The notes: generated from the letters alone by a model not told the origin. A stretch of DNA of 64,000 nt from Cellvibrio sp. (GCA_016712405.1 JADJRD010000014.1:682001-746000), one strand, 5' to 3'. Shown: positions 28,096 through 38,094, counted from the first letter of the stretch. Made by a program: numbers and translations.

Positions 28096-28857
28096 TTATG
28101 TGTGTTTGTGTTTGTTAATGTCACGATGACGAACCTGTACGTCACTGAATTCTTTTGTGAAGTAAGCCTGCAGGGCTTCACTTAGATAAACAGATCTATG
28201 TTGCCCGCCGGTACAGCCGATGGCGATGGTGATGTAGCTGCGATTATTGGCTTGATAACGTGGTAGCCAGCGTGCGAGATAGCCTCGAATATCTTGCAGC
28301 ATTTCTCCGACAGCTTTTTCGCTGTGTAAAAAATCAATCACCGGTTGATCTTTTCCAGTAAGCGATCGCAAATCAGCTTTCCAATGTGGGTTTGGTAAGC
28401 AGCGTGCGTCAAAAACCAGATCAGCATTGACGGGTAATCCATGTTTAAATCCGAAAGATTCAAACAATATTGCCATAGTGGATTCTTGTCTGCCGACAAC
28501 GCGGGCTTTTACTAAATCGCGTAATTCATGCAGAGTTAAATGACTGGAGTCAATAATTTGATCGGCTGAATCGCGAATCGGCTCCAATAATTTTTGTTCA
28601 GATGCAATCGCTTCTGCAAGGCTAGTGTTGCTGTCTGACAGTGGATGTTTACGTCGGGTTTCGCTGAATCGTTGAATTAACTCAATGCCAATCGCAAATT
28701 TTAATTTGTCATCTTTATGGATATGAATTTGAGCAACCAACGCGGGTAATAGGCTCACGGGTAAATTATCTATGCAGTTATACCCAACATCTTCCAATAC
28801 ATGGAGTGCTGTCGTTTTTCCTGAGCCTGATAAACCGCTGACAATCACCAGCTGCAT
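28096..28857 (-). CDS. rapZ: RapZ, RNase adapter and nucleotide-binding protein
   Basis: In enterics RapZ guides RNase E to the sRNA GlmZ, tuning amino-sugar synthesis. The Walker A GLSGSGKTTAL (about residues 8-18), DNLPVSLLP, DLVFDARCLPNPHW and the C-terminal IAIGCTGGQHRSVY match the family. 253 residues; the C-terminus is slightly short and ends in a Lys/His-rich tail (RDINKHKHT). Located between ptsN and npr as usual. Confidence 0.94.
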   Translation of the reverse strand: MQLVIVSGLSGSGKTTALHVLEDVGYNCIDNLPVSLLPALVAQIHIHKDDKLKFAIGIELIQRFSETRRKHPLSDSNTSLAEAIASEQKLLEPIRDSADQIIDSSHLTLHELRDLVKARVVGRQESTMAILFESFGFKHGLPVNADLVFDARCLPNPHWKADLRSLTGKDQPVIDFLHSEKAVGEMLQDIRGYLARWLPRYQANNRSYITIAIGCTGGQHRSVYLSEALQAYFTKEFSDVQVRHRDINKHKHT

Positions 28858-28875
28858 CTTTTACTCCACACCAGA

Positions 28876-29337
28876 TTAATGTTTTGCGACTTCGGCAGTC
28901 ACTGTGGCAAATAATTCTGCATCGTCTTTGGCATTGCGCAAGCTTTCACGAAAACTGTCATTGGAGAGTGCCCCGGCTAAGGCTGCCAAATATTGCAAAT
29001 GCTCATCTTGTGCATCTTCGGGTGCGAGCATGGCGAATAGAATATCGACAGCTTCGCCATCCATTGCATCATAATCAATGGGCTCTGCCAGAGTGATGAG
29101 TGCACCGATAGTTTGGTGACAATTTTCAACGCGACAATGGGGAATTGCTATGCCTTGCCCTATGCCGGTTGAGCCTAAACGTTCGCGAGCAATTAAACGA
29201 CGAAATAATTCATCTGCATCTATGCCGGCGACATCAGCAGCAATCGTATTGGCTAGGATTTCCAAGGCGCGTTTTTTGCTGGCTGCTTCCAGGCCGCAGA
29301 GTGTGCGACCCGGAGTCAGAATAGTTTTGATTTGCAT
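28876..29337 (-). CDS. ptsN: PtsN, nitrogen-PTS EIIA protein
   Basis: Terminal phosphoacceptor of the regulatory PTS-Ntr, controlling potassium and nitrogen-related processes. The phosphorylation site lies in GIAIPHCRV; LGSTGIGQG precedes it. 153 residues, normal length. Three nt separate it from hpf. Confidence 0.94.
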   Translation of the reverse strand: MQIKTILTPGRTLCGLEAASKKRALEILANTIAADVAGIDADELFRRLIARERLGSTGIGQGIAIPHCRVENCHQTIGALITLAEPIDYDAMDGEAVDILFAMLAPEDAQDEHLQYLAALAGALSNDSFRESLRNAKDDAELFATVTAEVAKH

Positions 29338-29340
29338 AAA

Positions 29341-29628
29341 TTAATGGTTTCGCATTTTCTCTTTGTGTTTAATTAATTGACGATCCAGTTTGTCTGCTAA
29401 CAAGTCAATTGCAGCATAAAGATCATCGTGGTTGGCTTCGGCGAATAAATCTTTTCCGTTGACGTGCATGGTGGCTTCCGCTTTTTGATTATTTTTATCA
29501 ACAGACAGGATCACATGAGTGTTGGTAATTTTGTCAAAGTGGTGTGACAGTCGTTCAATTTTTTCCGAGACATAATGGCGCATGGAGTCAGTTACTTCGA
29601 TGTGGTGGCCACTGATATGTAATTGCAT
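29341..29628 (-). CDS. hpf: Short ribosome hibernation promoting factor
   Basis: Ribosome-binding hibernation factor. MQLHISGHHIEVTDSMRHYV and the later KAEATMHVNGKDLFAEA are typical, and 95 residues is the short-HPF length. It lies directly after rpoN, the classic position (often named yhbH/rpoX). Confidence 0.94.
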   Translation of the reverse strand: MQLHISGHHIEVTDSMRHYVSEKIERLSHHFDKITNTHVILSVDKNNQKAEATMHVNGKDLFAEANHDDLYAAIDLLADKLDRQLIKHKEKMRNH

Positions 29629-29654
29629 ACTACTTCCTCTTTTTGTGTCAGATT

Positions 29655-31282
29655 CTATAAGGTTTTGCGTTCATTCGATGGGGGTATGTTTAAGGATTCG
29701 CGATATTTGGCGATGGTGCGGCGTGCAACCTGGATTCCTTGTTCGGCCATCAGATCAGCTATTTTGCTGTCGCTTAACGGCTTTTTGGCGTTTTCAGCGC
29801 TGACCAGTTTTTTGATAATTGCGCGTATAGCGGTAGATGAACATTCGCCGCCAGTATCGGTGCTGACATGGCTGGAAAAGAAATATTTGAGTTCAAAATA
29901 CCTTGTGGTGTGTGCATGTATTTTTGTGTTGTCACTCGTGAAATAGTGGATTCATGCATTTCCACTAGTTCGGCAATATCGTGCAGCACCAATGGCTTCA
30001 TGGCTTCGGGGCCGTAATCCAAAAAGCCACGCTGTTTTTCAACAATACAGGTAGCAACTTTTAATAGGGTTTCATTGCGACTTTGCAGGCTTTTCAAAAA
30101 CCAACGTGCTTCTTGTAAATTGTCTTTCAAGAAAGTGTTATCGGTACTGGAGTCAGCACGTTTAACCAAGGCGGCATAATTGGGGTTGATGCGTAGGCGA
30201 GGCGCAATATCCGGGTTTAGTTCGACTATCCACCGACCATCACGCTTTTCCACAAACACATCGGGAACCACATATTCTGTGTCGTCTGTGTCAATAATAT
30301 CGCCGGGTCGAGGGTTTAAACCTTGTATCAAAGTAACTGCTTGGCTGAGTTCATTTTCTTTTAATCGAACGCGACGCATTAATTGGCGATAATCGCGGCT
30401 ACCGAGCAGAGGCAGATAAAGTTTGACGATTAATTTGGCAGCATCCAGAAAGGGAGTGCTGGGGGCATATTGGTTTAATTGCACCAATAAGCACTCGGAG
30501 AGATTTTGACTGCAGACACCACAGGGATCAAATTGCTGAAGGCGGTGTTGTACTGCTACAACTTCATCCATTTCAAGCTCTTCCAGTTCCTGCTGTAAGC
30601 CTTCAAAAATATCTTGCAGGGTGACCGACAACATTCCACTGGGTTCTACTGCATCCAATATGGCCATCGCAATCAACCTGTCTCTATCCGTCATGGGGGT
30701 GAGATTAAGTTGCCAGGTCAGATGATCATAGAGAGAGTCGGTGGCGGTACGACGGCTTTCAAAATCACCGGAGTCTTCGCCTTCGTAGTTGGTATTGCTG
30801 CTGCCTGATGCCTGATAAACATCGTCCCAGCTAGTATCAACGGGTAGATCGCCAGGAATTCCTTCAGGCCAATCTCCTGTCTGATCATCAAAGTTTTGGC
30901 CGTCGCCATAGAGCTCATCGCTAATGCTCTCTGTGGATGAAAAGTTTTCACTTGAGAAATCATCTGCAGAATCCTCGCCAAAGGAATCATTTGCTGTTGT
31001 AAAGTTCTCGGTGCTGTAAGGGATTTCGGGGCTGTCAGGGTCGGCGGCGACTTCCTGCTGGCGAATATAATCCGTGTTATCGGCTTCGGTGTTCGCTAAA
31101 TCACCGGCAACAGGTTCGTTGTCAAAACTGTCTTCTGCTTCCAACATGGGGTTGGAATCCAGGGCTTCCTGAATTTCTTGTTGAAGGTCGAGTGTAGAGA
31201 GTTGTAGTAAACGGATCGCCTGCTGTAGCTGCGGCGTCATGGTCAAATGCTGACCGATTTTAAGTTGAAGGGATTGTTTCAT
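29655..31282 (-). CDS. rpoN: RpoN, RNA polymerase sigma-54 factor (one-base frameshift)
   Basis: Alternative sigma factor for enhancer-dependent promoters. Region I is MKQSLQLKIGQHLTMTPQLQ; a long acidic, Ser/Asp-rich region II (about residues 40-190) follows, then the core-binding domain and the HTH (MHESTISRVTTQKYMHTPQG). As written the frame shifts after QGI and ends at 29774. One more A in the plus-strand run 29895-29898 restores FELKYFF, then the RpoN box ARRTIAKYRE, ending with TAG at 29655-29657 and 542 residues. The RpoN box binds the -24 element, so a real truncation would abolish function. Confidence 0.93.
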
Positions 31283-31434
31283 GCCGCTGGTAAAAACCTT
31301 ATCGCCAAAACATTTCGTTTACAGAAGTTCTTAAGTGGAGTGTAGTCAGGCTTTGGCTGGCAGGCAATAACTTATTATCCTTTTCTAGCAAACATTGTGC
31401 CTTTGATTGTAAATGATGGTGGGATTAAGAATCA

Positions 31435-31998
31435 TTAAAAACTAAAGCCGGTACTTAGGTACAAATTCCAATAGTTAGCTTTGGTTTCGCCGGGTTCACC
31501 GAAGAGTTGCCAGTCGACCCCCAAGCCTATTAGTAAATGCTCCTCCAGATGGAAGCCGATTTCTGCGTTTCCATCCAATAACATTTCCCAGTCATTCATA
31601 TTGGGATCTTTAAATGTAAACCGTCCTTTGCCGATACCGATGGCGCCAATTAGATAGGTGTTGTAATCATTAATGTCCAGTACCGTTCCAGCGAAGCCTG
31701 CTGAAAAGGTTTCTACTACGGCATCCGGGGTATCTTTATTGATGTCGGTCGTTGAGCGATTTATCGCTAGGTAAAAGGGCGTGGCTATTAGTCTTGCGCC
31801 TAAGCTTCGATCAAAACTCATTTCGTATTTATCGTAGTTGCCATCATCTGCTGCAGAAAAATAATTGAAGTCTTCTTCATCCGCATCAATCAAACCCCAG
31901 GGTGCATATTTTAATTGCACTATGACTGATGGGGTCGTTTCGGCTTTTGCATAACAGGGTAAAACAATTAAAAAAATCAGGAAGAAAATGGTTTTCAC
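31435..31998 (-). CDS. Putative outer-membrane beta-barrel protein
   Basis: 187 residues, no named family recognised. A signal peptide is clear (MKTIFFLIFLIVLPCYAKA). The mature part alternates polar and apolar residues, ends in Phe (LYLSTGFSF), and has Gly-rich turns (LIGAIGIGKGRF, LLIGLGVDWQL), which suggests a small eight-stranded barrel. It lies upstream of rpoN with a 152-nt gap and has its own transcript most likely. Confidence 0.65.
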   Translation of the reverse strand: MKTIFFLIFLIVLPCYAKAETTPSVIVQLKYAPWGLIDADEEDFNYFSAADDGNYDKYEMSFDRSLGARLIATPFYLAINRSTTDINKDTPDAVVETFSAGFAGTVLDINDYNTYLIGAIGIGKGRFTFKDPNMNDWEMLLDGNAEIGFHLEEHLLIGLGVDWQLFGEPGETKANYWNLYLSTGFSF

Positions 31999-32209
31999 GA
32001 TGATTCCTTAAGTGGGCTCGTAACCCCAAACCTACTGACAGGTTTAGAGGGGTTGATGACTTTATAAGGTTGCTATCGATAAGCGTCAAGATAAATTTAT
32101 CCTGAATTCACGTTTCTTTGGTTGAGTAACTTCTTATATGATGCCGGCAGTGGGTTGCATTACCCATCAAATTCGCTTCTATCATCATTGACTCTGTAAG
32201 GATCGGAAA

Positions 32210-33649
32210 ATGAAAAAAATACTGGGTGCTTTGGCAGGTGTGGTACTGGTTTATGTTGGGATTTGTTTTTCATTAGGTTTTGTTGCGGAAAACTCTATTA
32301 ACGAACGTATTGAGCTACATAATCAACATGCGGGGCAGTTGAATGGTGTCAAGTTAGAATTGAAAAAATTTTCGCGTGGTATTTTGGGAAGTGAAATGGA
32401 TATTAATATTCGTTTTACGGGCACAGATGCAGTCTTGAATTTATTTACATTCAGTAGTCACAGCAAAATCCAACATGGTCCTTTATTGTTGTTGAATGGA
32501 TTTTCTATTGGTGCCTATGCAACTGAATCGACATTTGTTATCACCACACCTGATGATGAAGTTAACAAAAAAATCAATGATATTTTTGGTGATTCAATCG
32601 GCTTGGTGAAGGCCAATGTTAGTTTTACCAAAACTTACTCCGGCAACTGGACATTAAATCCAATTGATATTGAAAATGATGGTGCTCAATTCAAAGTCGA
32701 TAAGACCCTGATCAGTTTTGCTGGCGATTTTAAAAATCCTCAAGCGTCTAATATGACTGGAGAATTTAATATTGGTGCTATTTCAATAAAGGATGCTACG
32801 ACTGATGTGGCGATTGATCCATTAACAGGAAAAATGGATCAAACTCTTGTGGATTCTGTCCCTGTGGGAAATATGAATTTGGCAACCAAAAAAATTAGCA
32901 TACAAAACTCAATGGGATTTCCTATCGCTTTAGAAAACTTATCCATTGAGCAAAAGCAAATCGTGACGGATAAAAAATTAAATACCTTGGTTGCTATGCG
33001 TTTGGATAAATTTACAGGCCCCATTGAAGTCAATAATAGTTTTTATCAAGTTGAATTTAATAATATTCCGCTCGAAGGCCTGAAAAAAATACTGGAATTG
33101 ATGAACAATCCAGATGCGCAGGTGTCCCCTGAACAACAGATGGCAGCATTACTTCCGGCTTTATCCAATATTATGGTGGATGGAATTCAATTTAAACTGG
33201 GTCTTGGCAGTGAATTAATGGAAGGCAAATTGACAGGAGATTTTAATTTGTTGTACCGCGCACCAACTGATGGAAAAACGATTGTTGAATTGGAATCGCC
33301 TGAGCAGATGTTGGCATTGTTTTCGGCGGAATTAAATGTGTCAGTGAGTGAATCGATAGTGAGCCAAACCCCTATGGGTGGGCAGTTACAACCTTTGGTT
33401 GGCACTTATGTCACATTGGAAAATGGTGTGTACCATTTAACAGCCAATCTAAAAGACACCGCTATTACTGTTGGAACGCAAACAATTCCTGCAGAGCAAT
33501 ATTTGCCGCTCTTGATGATGGGCATGATGGGAATGAATGCGGGAGGAGATGCACCTGCTGAAGATTCCGACATTATGCAAGAAGAAATGAATGGTGAAGA
33601 AGCAGCGCAAGAAACTTATGAGGAGCCTGAAGAAACTGCGACAGAATAA
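32210..33649 (+). CDS. DUF945 (YdgA-like) family protein
   Basis: 479 residues with an N-terminal membrane anchor (ILGALAGVVLVYVGICFSLG). YdgA-type DUF945 proteins share the layout: short anchor, Asn/Asp-rich repetitive beta segments, and a late MARL/TLENGVYHL-like end. The C-terminus is a low-complexity Glu/Met tail (EEMNGEEAAQETYEEPEE). RBS TAAGGA precedes the ATG. Function of the family is unknown; a periplasmic location is likely. Confidence 0.75.
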   Translation: MKKILGALAGVVLVYVGICFSLGFVAENSINERIELHNQHAGQLNGVKLELKKFSRGILGSEMDINIRFTGTDAVLNLFTFSSHSKIQHGPLLLLNGFSIGAYATESTFVITTPDDEVNKKINDIFGDSIGLVKANVSFTKTYSGNWTLNPIDIENDGAQFKVDKTLISFAGDFKNPQASNMTGEFNIGAISIKDATTDVAIDPLTGKMDQTLVDSVPVGNMNLATKKISIQNSMGFPIALENLSIEQKQIVTDKKLNTLVAMRLDKFTGPIEVNNSFYQVEFNNIPLEGLKKILELMNNPDAQVSPEQQMAALLPALSNIMVDGIQFKLGLGSELMEGKLTGDFNLLYRAPTDGKTIVELESPEQMLALFSAELNVSVSESIVSQTPMGGQLQPLVGTYVTLENGVYHLTANLKDTAITVGTQTIPAEQYLPLLMMGMMGMNAGGDAPAEDSDIMQEEMNGEEAAQETYEEPEETATE

Positions 33650-33698
33650 TATTGATAATTATCGCCGGTTTTTGTGCGAAATTTATTTATTGCTCGAT

Positions 33699-33776
33699 CT
33701 CGTCATTCCTGCGAAGGCAGGAATCCAGTGGTTTTAGTAAAGAACATGGATCCCCCGCCTTCGCGGGGATGACGAG
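33699..33776. repeat. Palindromic dispersed element downstream of the DUF945 gene
   Basis: Imperfect arms 33699-33726 (CTCGTCATTCCTGCGAAGG...) and 33748-33776 (...CCTTCGCGGGGATGACGAG) pair over about 28 nt with a 21-nt loop. The core TCATTCCYGCGAAGGC is a widespread dispersed repeat of proteobacterial genomes. It sits between convergent genes. Confidence 0.7.
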
Positions 33777-33828
33777 CAAGCAATTTACATGGATGACGAA
33801 CAAGTAATTTACATGGATGAGAAACAAA
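33768..33828. repeat. 24-bp tandem repeat
   Basis: Unit GATGACGARCAAGYAATTTA plus CATG, two full copies (33768-33791, 33792-33815) and a partial third. It overlaps the right arm of the palindrome before it and ends just before the mscS stop codon. Confidence 0.6.
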
Positions 33829-33833
33829 ATAAT

Positions 33834-34676
33834 TTATACCTCATCCATTTTAAATTCTTTACCTTGCCAATGAATCTTCATTTGCGGACAAGGGATGGTA
33901 ATGCCAGCCGCATCAAATGCGATTTTAACTTTTTCGGTAACCGCAAATTTCACATCCCAATAATCATCTGTCTTGACCCAGGGACGCACAAAAAAGTCGA
34001 CGCTATTTGCACCTAATTCCCCAACAGCGATTAAATATTCGGGATCTTTTAAAATGCGGGGTTCGTTTTCAATAATTTCTTTCAGTACATCACGCGCAAC
34101 ACGAATGTCATCGTTGTAACTGATGCTGAATATCATATCGATACGTCGGGTAGAACGTTTGGAGTAATTAATAATATTGCTGCTGTAGATTGCACTGTTG
34201 GGGATAATGACTTCTTTATTATCACCAGTATGCATAACCGTTGAAAAAATACCGATCTTTTCAATCATGCCGGATGTGCCAGCAGTTTCTACAAAGTCAC
34301 CATCTTTAAAGGGGCGAAAAATTAATAACATAAATCCGGCAGCAAAATTTTGTAACGAACTTTGCAAGGCTAAACCCACTGCCAAACCGGCCGCACCGAG
34401 AACGGCAATCACTGAATTGGTGTTAACGCCTAATTGATCCAATACGGCAACCAGAACAATAATTAACAGTAAGGCGCGCGCCAGTGATTGGATAAAATCC
34501 ACCAAAATTTTATCTAACTTGGTATGGCCTAATACTTTTCCAAGTGCGCGACTCACATATTTCGCTACCAGTTGACCCATTAAAAAAATGGTCAAGGCAA
34601 TTAAAATTTTAATGCTCCAGGGTTCGATAAATGTGTGATAGATCGCGAGTAATTCTTCCTGGTCTATGTTGAACAT
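33834..34676 (-). CDS. Small mechanosensitive channel, MscS family
   Basis: Inner-membrane tension-gated channel that releases solutes on osmotic downshock. Three hydrophobic segments lead into the pore helix AVLGAAGLAVGLALQSSLQN, followed by the beta-domain (FRPFKDGDFVE, VIIPNSAIYSSNIINYS). 280 residues, the size of E. coli MscS. Start ATG 34676; GC-rich repeats flank it on the rnf side. Confidence 0.93.
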   Translation of the reverse strand: MFNIDQEELLAIYHTFIEPWSIKILIALTIFLMGQLVAKYVSRALGKVLGHTKLDKILVDFIQSLARALLLIIVLVAVLDQLGVNTNSVIAVLGAAGLAVGLALQSSLQNFAAGFMLLIFRPFKDGDFVETAGTSGMIEKIGIFSTVMHTGDNKEVIIPNSAIYSSNIINYSKRSTRRIDMIFSISYNDDIRVARDVLKEIIENEPRILKDPEYLIAVGELGANSVDFFVRPWVKTDDYWDVKFAVTEKVKIAFDAAGITIPCPQMKIHWQGKEFKMDEV

Positions 34677-34696
34677 GATTGCCTCGATAGGCTTCT

Positions 34697-34866
34697 CACC
34701 CCTCCTAACCTCCCCCTTGGCAAGGTGGAGGGACTTTACTCCCTGCTAAATTAAGAAGGAGTCGTTCCCCACTTTGAAAAAGGGGGGTTAGGGGGGATTT
34801 AACATTTCAGAATAATTTGATCATCTCAAATTTCCTCCCCTTACGAAGGGGAGGGTTAGGGTGGGG
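34697..34866. repeat. Dispersed GC-rich repeats between mscS and rnfE
   Basis: Several units: CACCCCTCCTAACCTCCCCC... , then TTCCCCACTTTGAAAAAGGG GGGTTAGGGGGGATTTA (34767-34800), then CTCCCCTTACGAAGGGGAG and GGGTTAGGGTGGGGTTT. The middle unit recurs identically over about 38 nt at 43854. No coding content. Confidence 0.75.
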
Positions 34867-34876
34867 TTTGTTTTTC

Positions 34877-35608
34877 TTACGCTACGGTACCAGTAGTTCT
34901 AACCCGTTTGCTCCCTTTAACCGGTTTTAATTTTTTTGCTTCAGCGCGTGCTTTCATCATGGTGTCGATAATGTTTTTACCCGCGATTAAAAAACCCACC
35001 ACAATAAAGGCGCCGGGCGGCAGCAAGGCGAAAATCACATTGGGGTAATCTTTGCCGAAAATATTGAGTTGCCAATTGCGTGCAAATTCGCCGAACAGTA
35101 AATGCATGTCGGCAAACAAATGGCCGGTTCCTAATAATTCACGTACTGCACCTACGCAAACCAGAACTAATAAAAATCCCAGACCCATCATAAAGCCATC
35201 AAATGCGGACGGAACTATTTTGTTTTTGCTGGCGAAGGCATCTGCGCGACCTAGCACGGCGCAGTTGGTGACAATTAATGGAATAAATATCCCCAATATT
35301 TGATAAAGCTCGTAGGTAAATGCTTTCATCAATAATTCAGTACAGGTAACAGCGGCGGCGATAATCATCACAAAGGCTGGTAAACGAACTGCATCGCTGA
35401 CTTGTTTGCGAATTAACGATACTACGGAGTTGGTAATAATTAATACCAACAAGGTCGCCAAACCCAAACCCAATGAATTGACAACGGAAGAGCTTACGGC
35501 AAGTAATGGGCACAATCCCAAAAGCTGCACTAATGCAGGGTTGTTGGACCAGAGGCCTTTGTTGGTGATTTCTGTGTAGTTGATTTCTGTCTGTTTAACT
35601 TCACTCAT
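34877..35608 (-). CDS. rnfE: RnfE, ion-translocating oxidoreductase subunit E
   Basis: Membrane subunit of the Rnf complex, which couples ferredoxin:NAD+ electron transfer to ion movement. NPALVQLLGLCPLLAVSSS and IFIPLIVTNCAVLGRADAFA are the conserved segments; six hydrophobic helices, paralogous to RnfA. ATG 35608 overlaps the rnfG end by 8 nt and starts MSEVKQTEINY; an upstream extension lies inside rnfG. 243 residues. Confidence 0.94.
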   Translation of the reverse strand: MSEVKQTEINYTEITNKGLWSNNPALVQLLGLCPLLAVSSSVVNSLGLGLATLLVLIITNSVVSLIRKQVSDAVRLPAFVMIIAAAVTCTELLMKAFTYELYQILGIFIPLIVTNCAVLGRADAFASKNKIVPSAFDGFMMGLGFLLVLVCVGAVRELLGTGHLFADMHLLFGEFARNWQLNIFGKDYPNVIFALLPPGAFIVVGFLIAGKNIIDTMMKARAEAKKLKPVKGSKRVRTTGTVA

Positions 35609-36245
35609 GATGTTCACCTGTTTGTACTGGTGTATCAAATAATTCAGGATGGGCTTGTGCAAACTCCAATACTTCGCGAATTTTTTTTACCATTGCACGT
35701 GGACTAATGGTTGCGCCAGCGAATTGATCAAATACACCGCCATCTTTTTTAACCAACCACTCACTGGTAATAGGAGCCTGCAAACTTTTTCCGTTGAAAT
35801 TCACAATCCATTGCGATTTTTTAATTTCAATTTTATCGCCGAGGCCAGGAGTTTCCTTGTGGGCAATGACGCGAACACCAGCAATGGTTAAATTTCGATT
35901 TACACCCACAATCATGGAAATGTCACCGCTGTAACCGTCATGTGCCATGGCAGGAATAATTAATGCAGTAACTTGCCCTTGACGTCGTGCGATATAAATA
36001 ACTTGTTTAGTATCAACACCCAATTGTTCATGCGTTGATGCTGGAATTTCAATGATGTCTTGCAATAAATCATTATCTAATTGATCGGCAGAAATAATTT
36101 CAAACAAAGCTTTTTGTTTGGCGGCGCGTTCGGCTTTGCTTATGCGATCTTGTGTTGCTAAATTGGTCAATGCCAAACCGGCAGCAGCTAATAAAGCGAA
36201 GACGCCTAAAATAATGCTGTTCCTACTAATGGATTGTCCTAACAT
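35601..36245 (-). CDS. rnfG: RnfG, flavoprotein subunit of the Rnf complex
   Basis: Periplasm-facing subunit with FMN attached to a threonine. The attachment motif is FAGATISPRAM (SGAT-like). One N-terminal membrane helix (IILGVFALLAAAGLALTNL), GHKETPGLGDKIE-type segment (IAHKETPGLGDKIE) visible. 214 residues. The start overlaps the rnfD stop (TGATG). Confidence 0.94.
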   Translation of the reverse strand: MLGQSISRNSIILGVFALLAAAGLALTNLATQDRISKAERAAKQKALFEIISADQLDNDLLQDIIEIPASTHEQLGVDTKQVIYIARRQGQVTALIIPAMAHDGYSGDISMIVGVNRNLTIAGVRVIAHKETPGLGDKIEIKKSQWIVNFNGKSLQAPITSEWLVKKDGGVFDQFAGATISPRAMVKKIREVLEFAQAHPELFDTPVQTGEHHE

Positions 36246-37321
36246 CAGTGACCTCCATCGCGTGGTTTGCTGTCAGTCGCGCGTCGTGGTTTGCTGTGAC
36301 CATAAGTGCGTGGTGTAGTGTAGTAATCAATAAAAGGTGCGGCAAAATTTAATAATAAAACTGCAAAACCGATTCCATCGGGATAGCCAGTTCCCCAGGT
36401 GCGAATCACGTAAATCACTAAACCAATCAATGCACCGTAAATAATTCTTCCGCGAACACTGACAGCAGACGAAACCGGATCAGTCACAATAAAAAATGCA
36501 CCCAGCATAGTCGCGCCGGAAAATAAATGAAATAAAGGCGAGCCACTGGATTGTGAACTGCCAGCATCATAAAAAATGGCTGACACAATGGTCAGCGACA
36601 ACAACATGCTAATAGGCGCATGCCAGGTAAAGACTTTTTTGTAGAGTAGAAATAATCCGCCAATTAAAAACCCTAAATTCACCCATTCCCAACCGGCACC
36701 TGCCCAAACTCCGGTATTAAACGCGGATTCTTTTGCGTAGAGCTCATCCAACACCAATGCTGAATTTTGCTTCATTAAATCCAACACAGTTGCTGATGCA
36801 TAACCATCGATTTGTGTACCGAAAAAAACTTTTTCAAGGGCAGCAACGAAGCTTGGTAATGTCTGGCCATCGATCAGCATCGCTGATGGAGTTGCCCATG
36901 TAGTCATCTGCAGGGGAAATGAAATCAATAATAAAACGTAAGCCACCATGGCTGGATTAAACGGATTAAAACCCATACCACCATAAAGTTGTTTGGCTAA
37001 CACAATTGCACAAAAACTGCCGGCGACAATTAACCACCAAGGGCAGTAGGGTGGCAGTGATACAGCCAACAAAATCGCTGTGACCAATGCGCTGCAATCT
37101 TTTAAATAAAAGTTCACAGGTCGATGACGCAATTTCATGACTAATGCTTCGAATGCAACGCAGGATATACAAGCAAGTACAAGATTAATCAGCACACCAA
37201 CACCGAAAAAATAAATCAGCGCGGCAATGCCCGGCAATGTGGCGTAAATCACCAAGCGCATTAATTCGCCGGTTGATATTGCGCCTCTTGTGTGGGGTGA
37301 TGTGATATTGATTAGCGCCAT
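36245..37321 (-). CDS. rnfD: RnfD, membrane flavoprotein subunit of the Rnf complex
   Basis: Polytopic NqrB-like subunit. The covalent FMN site is LFSGATMLGAFFIVTDP. MGFNPFNPAMVAYVLLLISF and GTGYPDGIGFAVLLLNFAAP are conserved segments. 358 residues. The ATG lies 11 nt after the stop of the inserted gene at 37333, which places its ribosome-binding site within that spacer. Confidence 0.94.
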   Translation of the reverse strand: MALINITSPHTRGAISTGELMRLVIYATLPGIAALIYFFGVGVLINLVLACISCVAFEALVMKLRHRPVNFYLKDCSALVTAILLAVSLPPYCPWWLIVAGSFCAIVLAKQLYGGMGFNPFNPAMVAYVLLLISFPLQMTTWATPSAMLIDGQTLPSFVAALEKVFFGTQIDGYASATVLDLMKQNSALVLDELYAKESAFNTGVWAGAGWEWVNLGFLIGGLFLLYKKVFTWHAPISMLLSLTIVSAIFYDAGSSQSSGSPLFHLFSGATMLGAFFIVTDPVSSAVSVRGRIIYGALIGLVIYVIRTWGTGYPDGIGFAVLLLNFAAPFIDYYTTPRTYGHSKPRRATDSKPRDGGH

Positions 37322-37332
37322 AAATTAATTAC

Positions 37333-38028
37333 TTAGTGTATTAACTGCCACTGGTTGTTAATAAATTCGAGTTTCTTTTCTTTGGTGCACTCACCATTTT
37401 CATTTTGTGCGGACTCATCTTCACAAAACTCAATCGTCGAAAGCTGGATTTCTTGATCGCTGCGCCATTCCGCATTAACAACACCCCAGGTTTCATCAAT
37501 TTTGATAGCTTCTTTCAGTAGATTGTCCTTATCTATTTCATAAACGGCGATACCATTTGCCGAGAGGCCCGCATAAATATCCGCACCATAGGCTAGTAAT
37601 TTCTTTCCATCCGGTGAAAAAATCGGTGTTCCATTTAATTCAATTGTGATGAAATCTTTTGCTAAATCGATAATGGCGAAAAACTGGGTTTCTCCACCAT
37701 CAGCAAACTGTTTCACCAACAGCCAATTTCTTTCTGGCCAAAAATGAATTGGGTAACTCAATTCATCATCCGGATGTTGCTCCATAGATGATTCGGATAA
37801 CAAAATCAGCTCCTGTGTTTTTTCCTTAAATCGCAATTGCAATTTGTCTTGTTTCAGACTAAATGCTTGTGGATATTCACGCGTCAATTTTTTCACTGAT
37901 AATTGCGTACATTCCAACAGATTATCCAAATCACAAAACGCATCCTGGGCAACAACACTAAAAGACAAACTTAACGATAGTCCTAAAAAAAACGTCCCTA
38001 GAAAAAACACTCTCAAACTCAACAACAT
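37333..38028 (-). CDS. Exported four-cysteine protein inserted in the rnf operon
   Basis: 231 residues, no named family recognised. A signal peptide (VFFLGTFFLGLSLSLSFSVVAQ) ends about residue 28. The mature part has two cysteine pairs, FCDLDNLLEC near the start and FCEDESAQNENGEC near the end, and propeller-like strands (TPIFSPDGKKLLAYGADI). It is clearly paralogous to the product of 46094-46765: both share NWLxV..xxDGGE, a later GLSANGIAVYEI/GFSLNGIVIYKI block, WGVxxAEW and the final Cys pair. It sits between rnfC and rnfD, 11 nt before rnfD and 115 nt after rnfC with a repeat in that gap. Standard rnf operons run straight from C to D. Confidence 0.75.
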   Translation of the reverse strand: MLLSLRVFFLGTFFLGLSLSLSFSVVAQDAFCDLDNLLECTQLSVKKLTREYPQAFSLKQDKLQLRFKEKTQELILLSESSMEQHPDDELSYPIHFWPERNWLLVKQFADGGETQFFAIIDLAKDFITIELNGTPIFSPDGKKLLAYGADIYAGLSANGIAVYEIDKDNLLKEAIKIDETWGVVNAEWRSDQEIQLSTIEFCEDESAQNENGECTKEKKLEFINNQWQLIH

Positions 38029-38094
38029 TTTACTTCTCGGTTTGTAAACAAAAATTTAGGGGGGTACCCAACCTACAACTTACATTGATCCCTC

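Noticed and set aside
33768..33828. Possible CRISPR or phase-variable repeat
   Set aside because: Directly adjacent 24-bp copies with no spacers, no cas genes nearby, and not within a coding frame.
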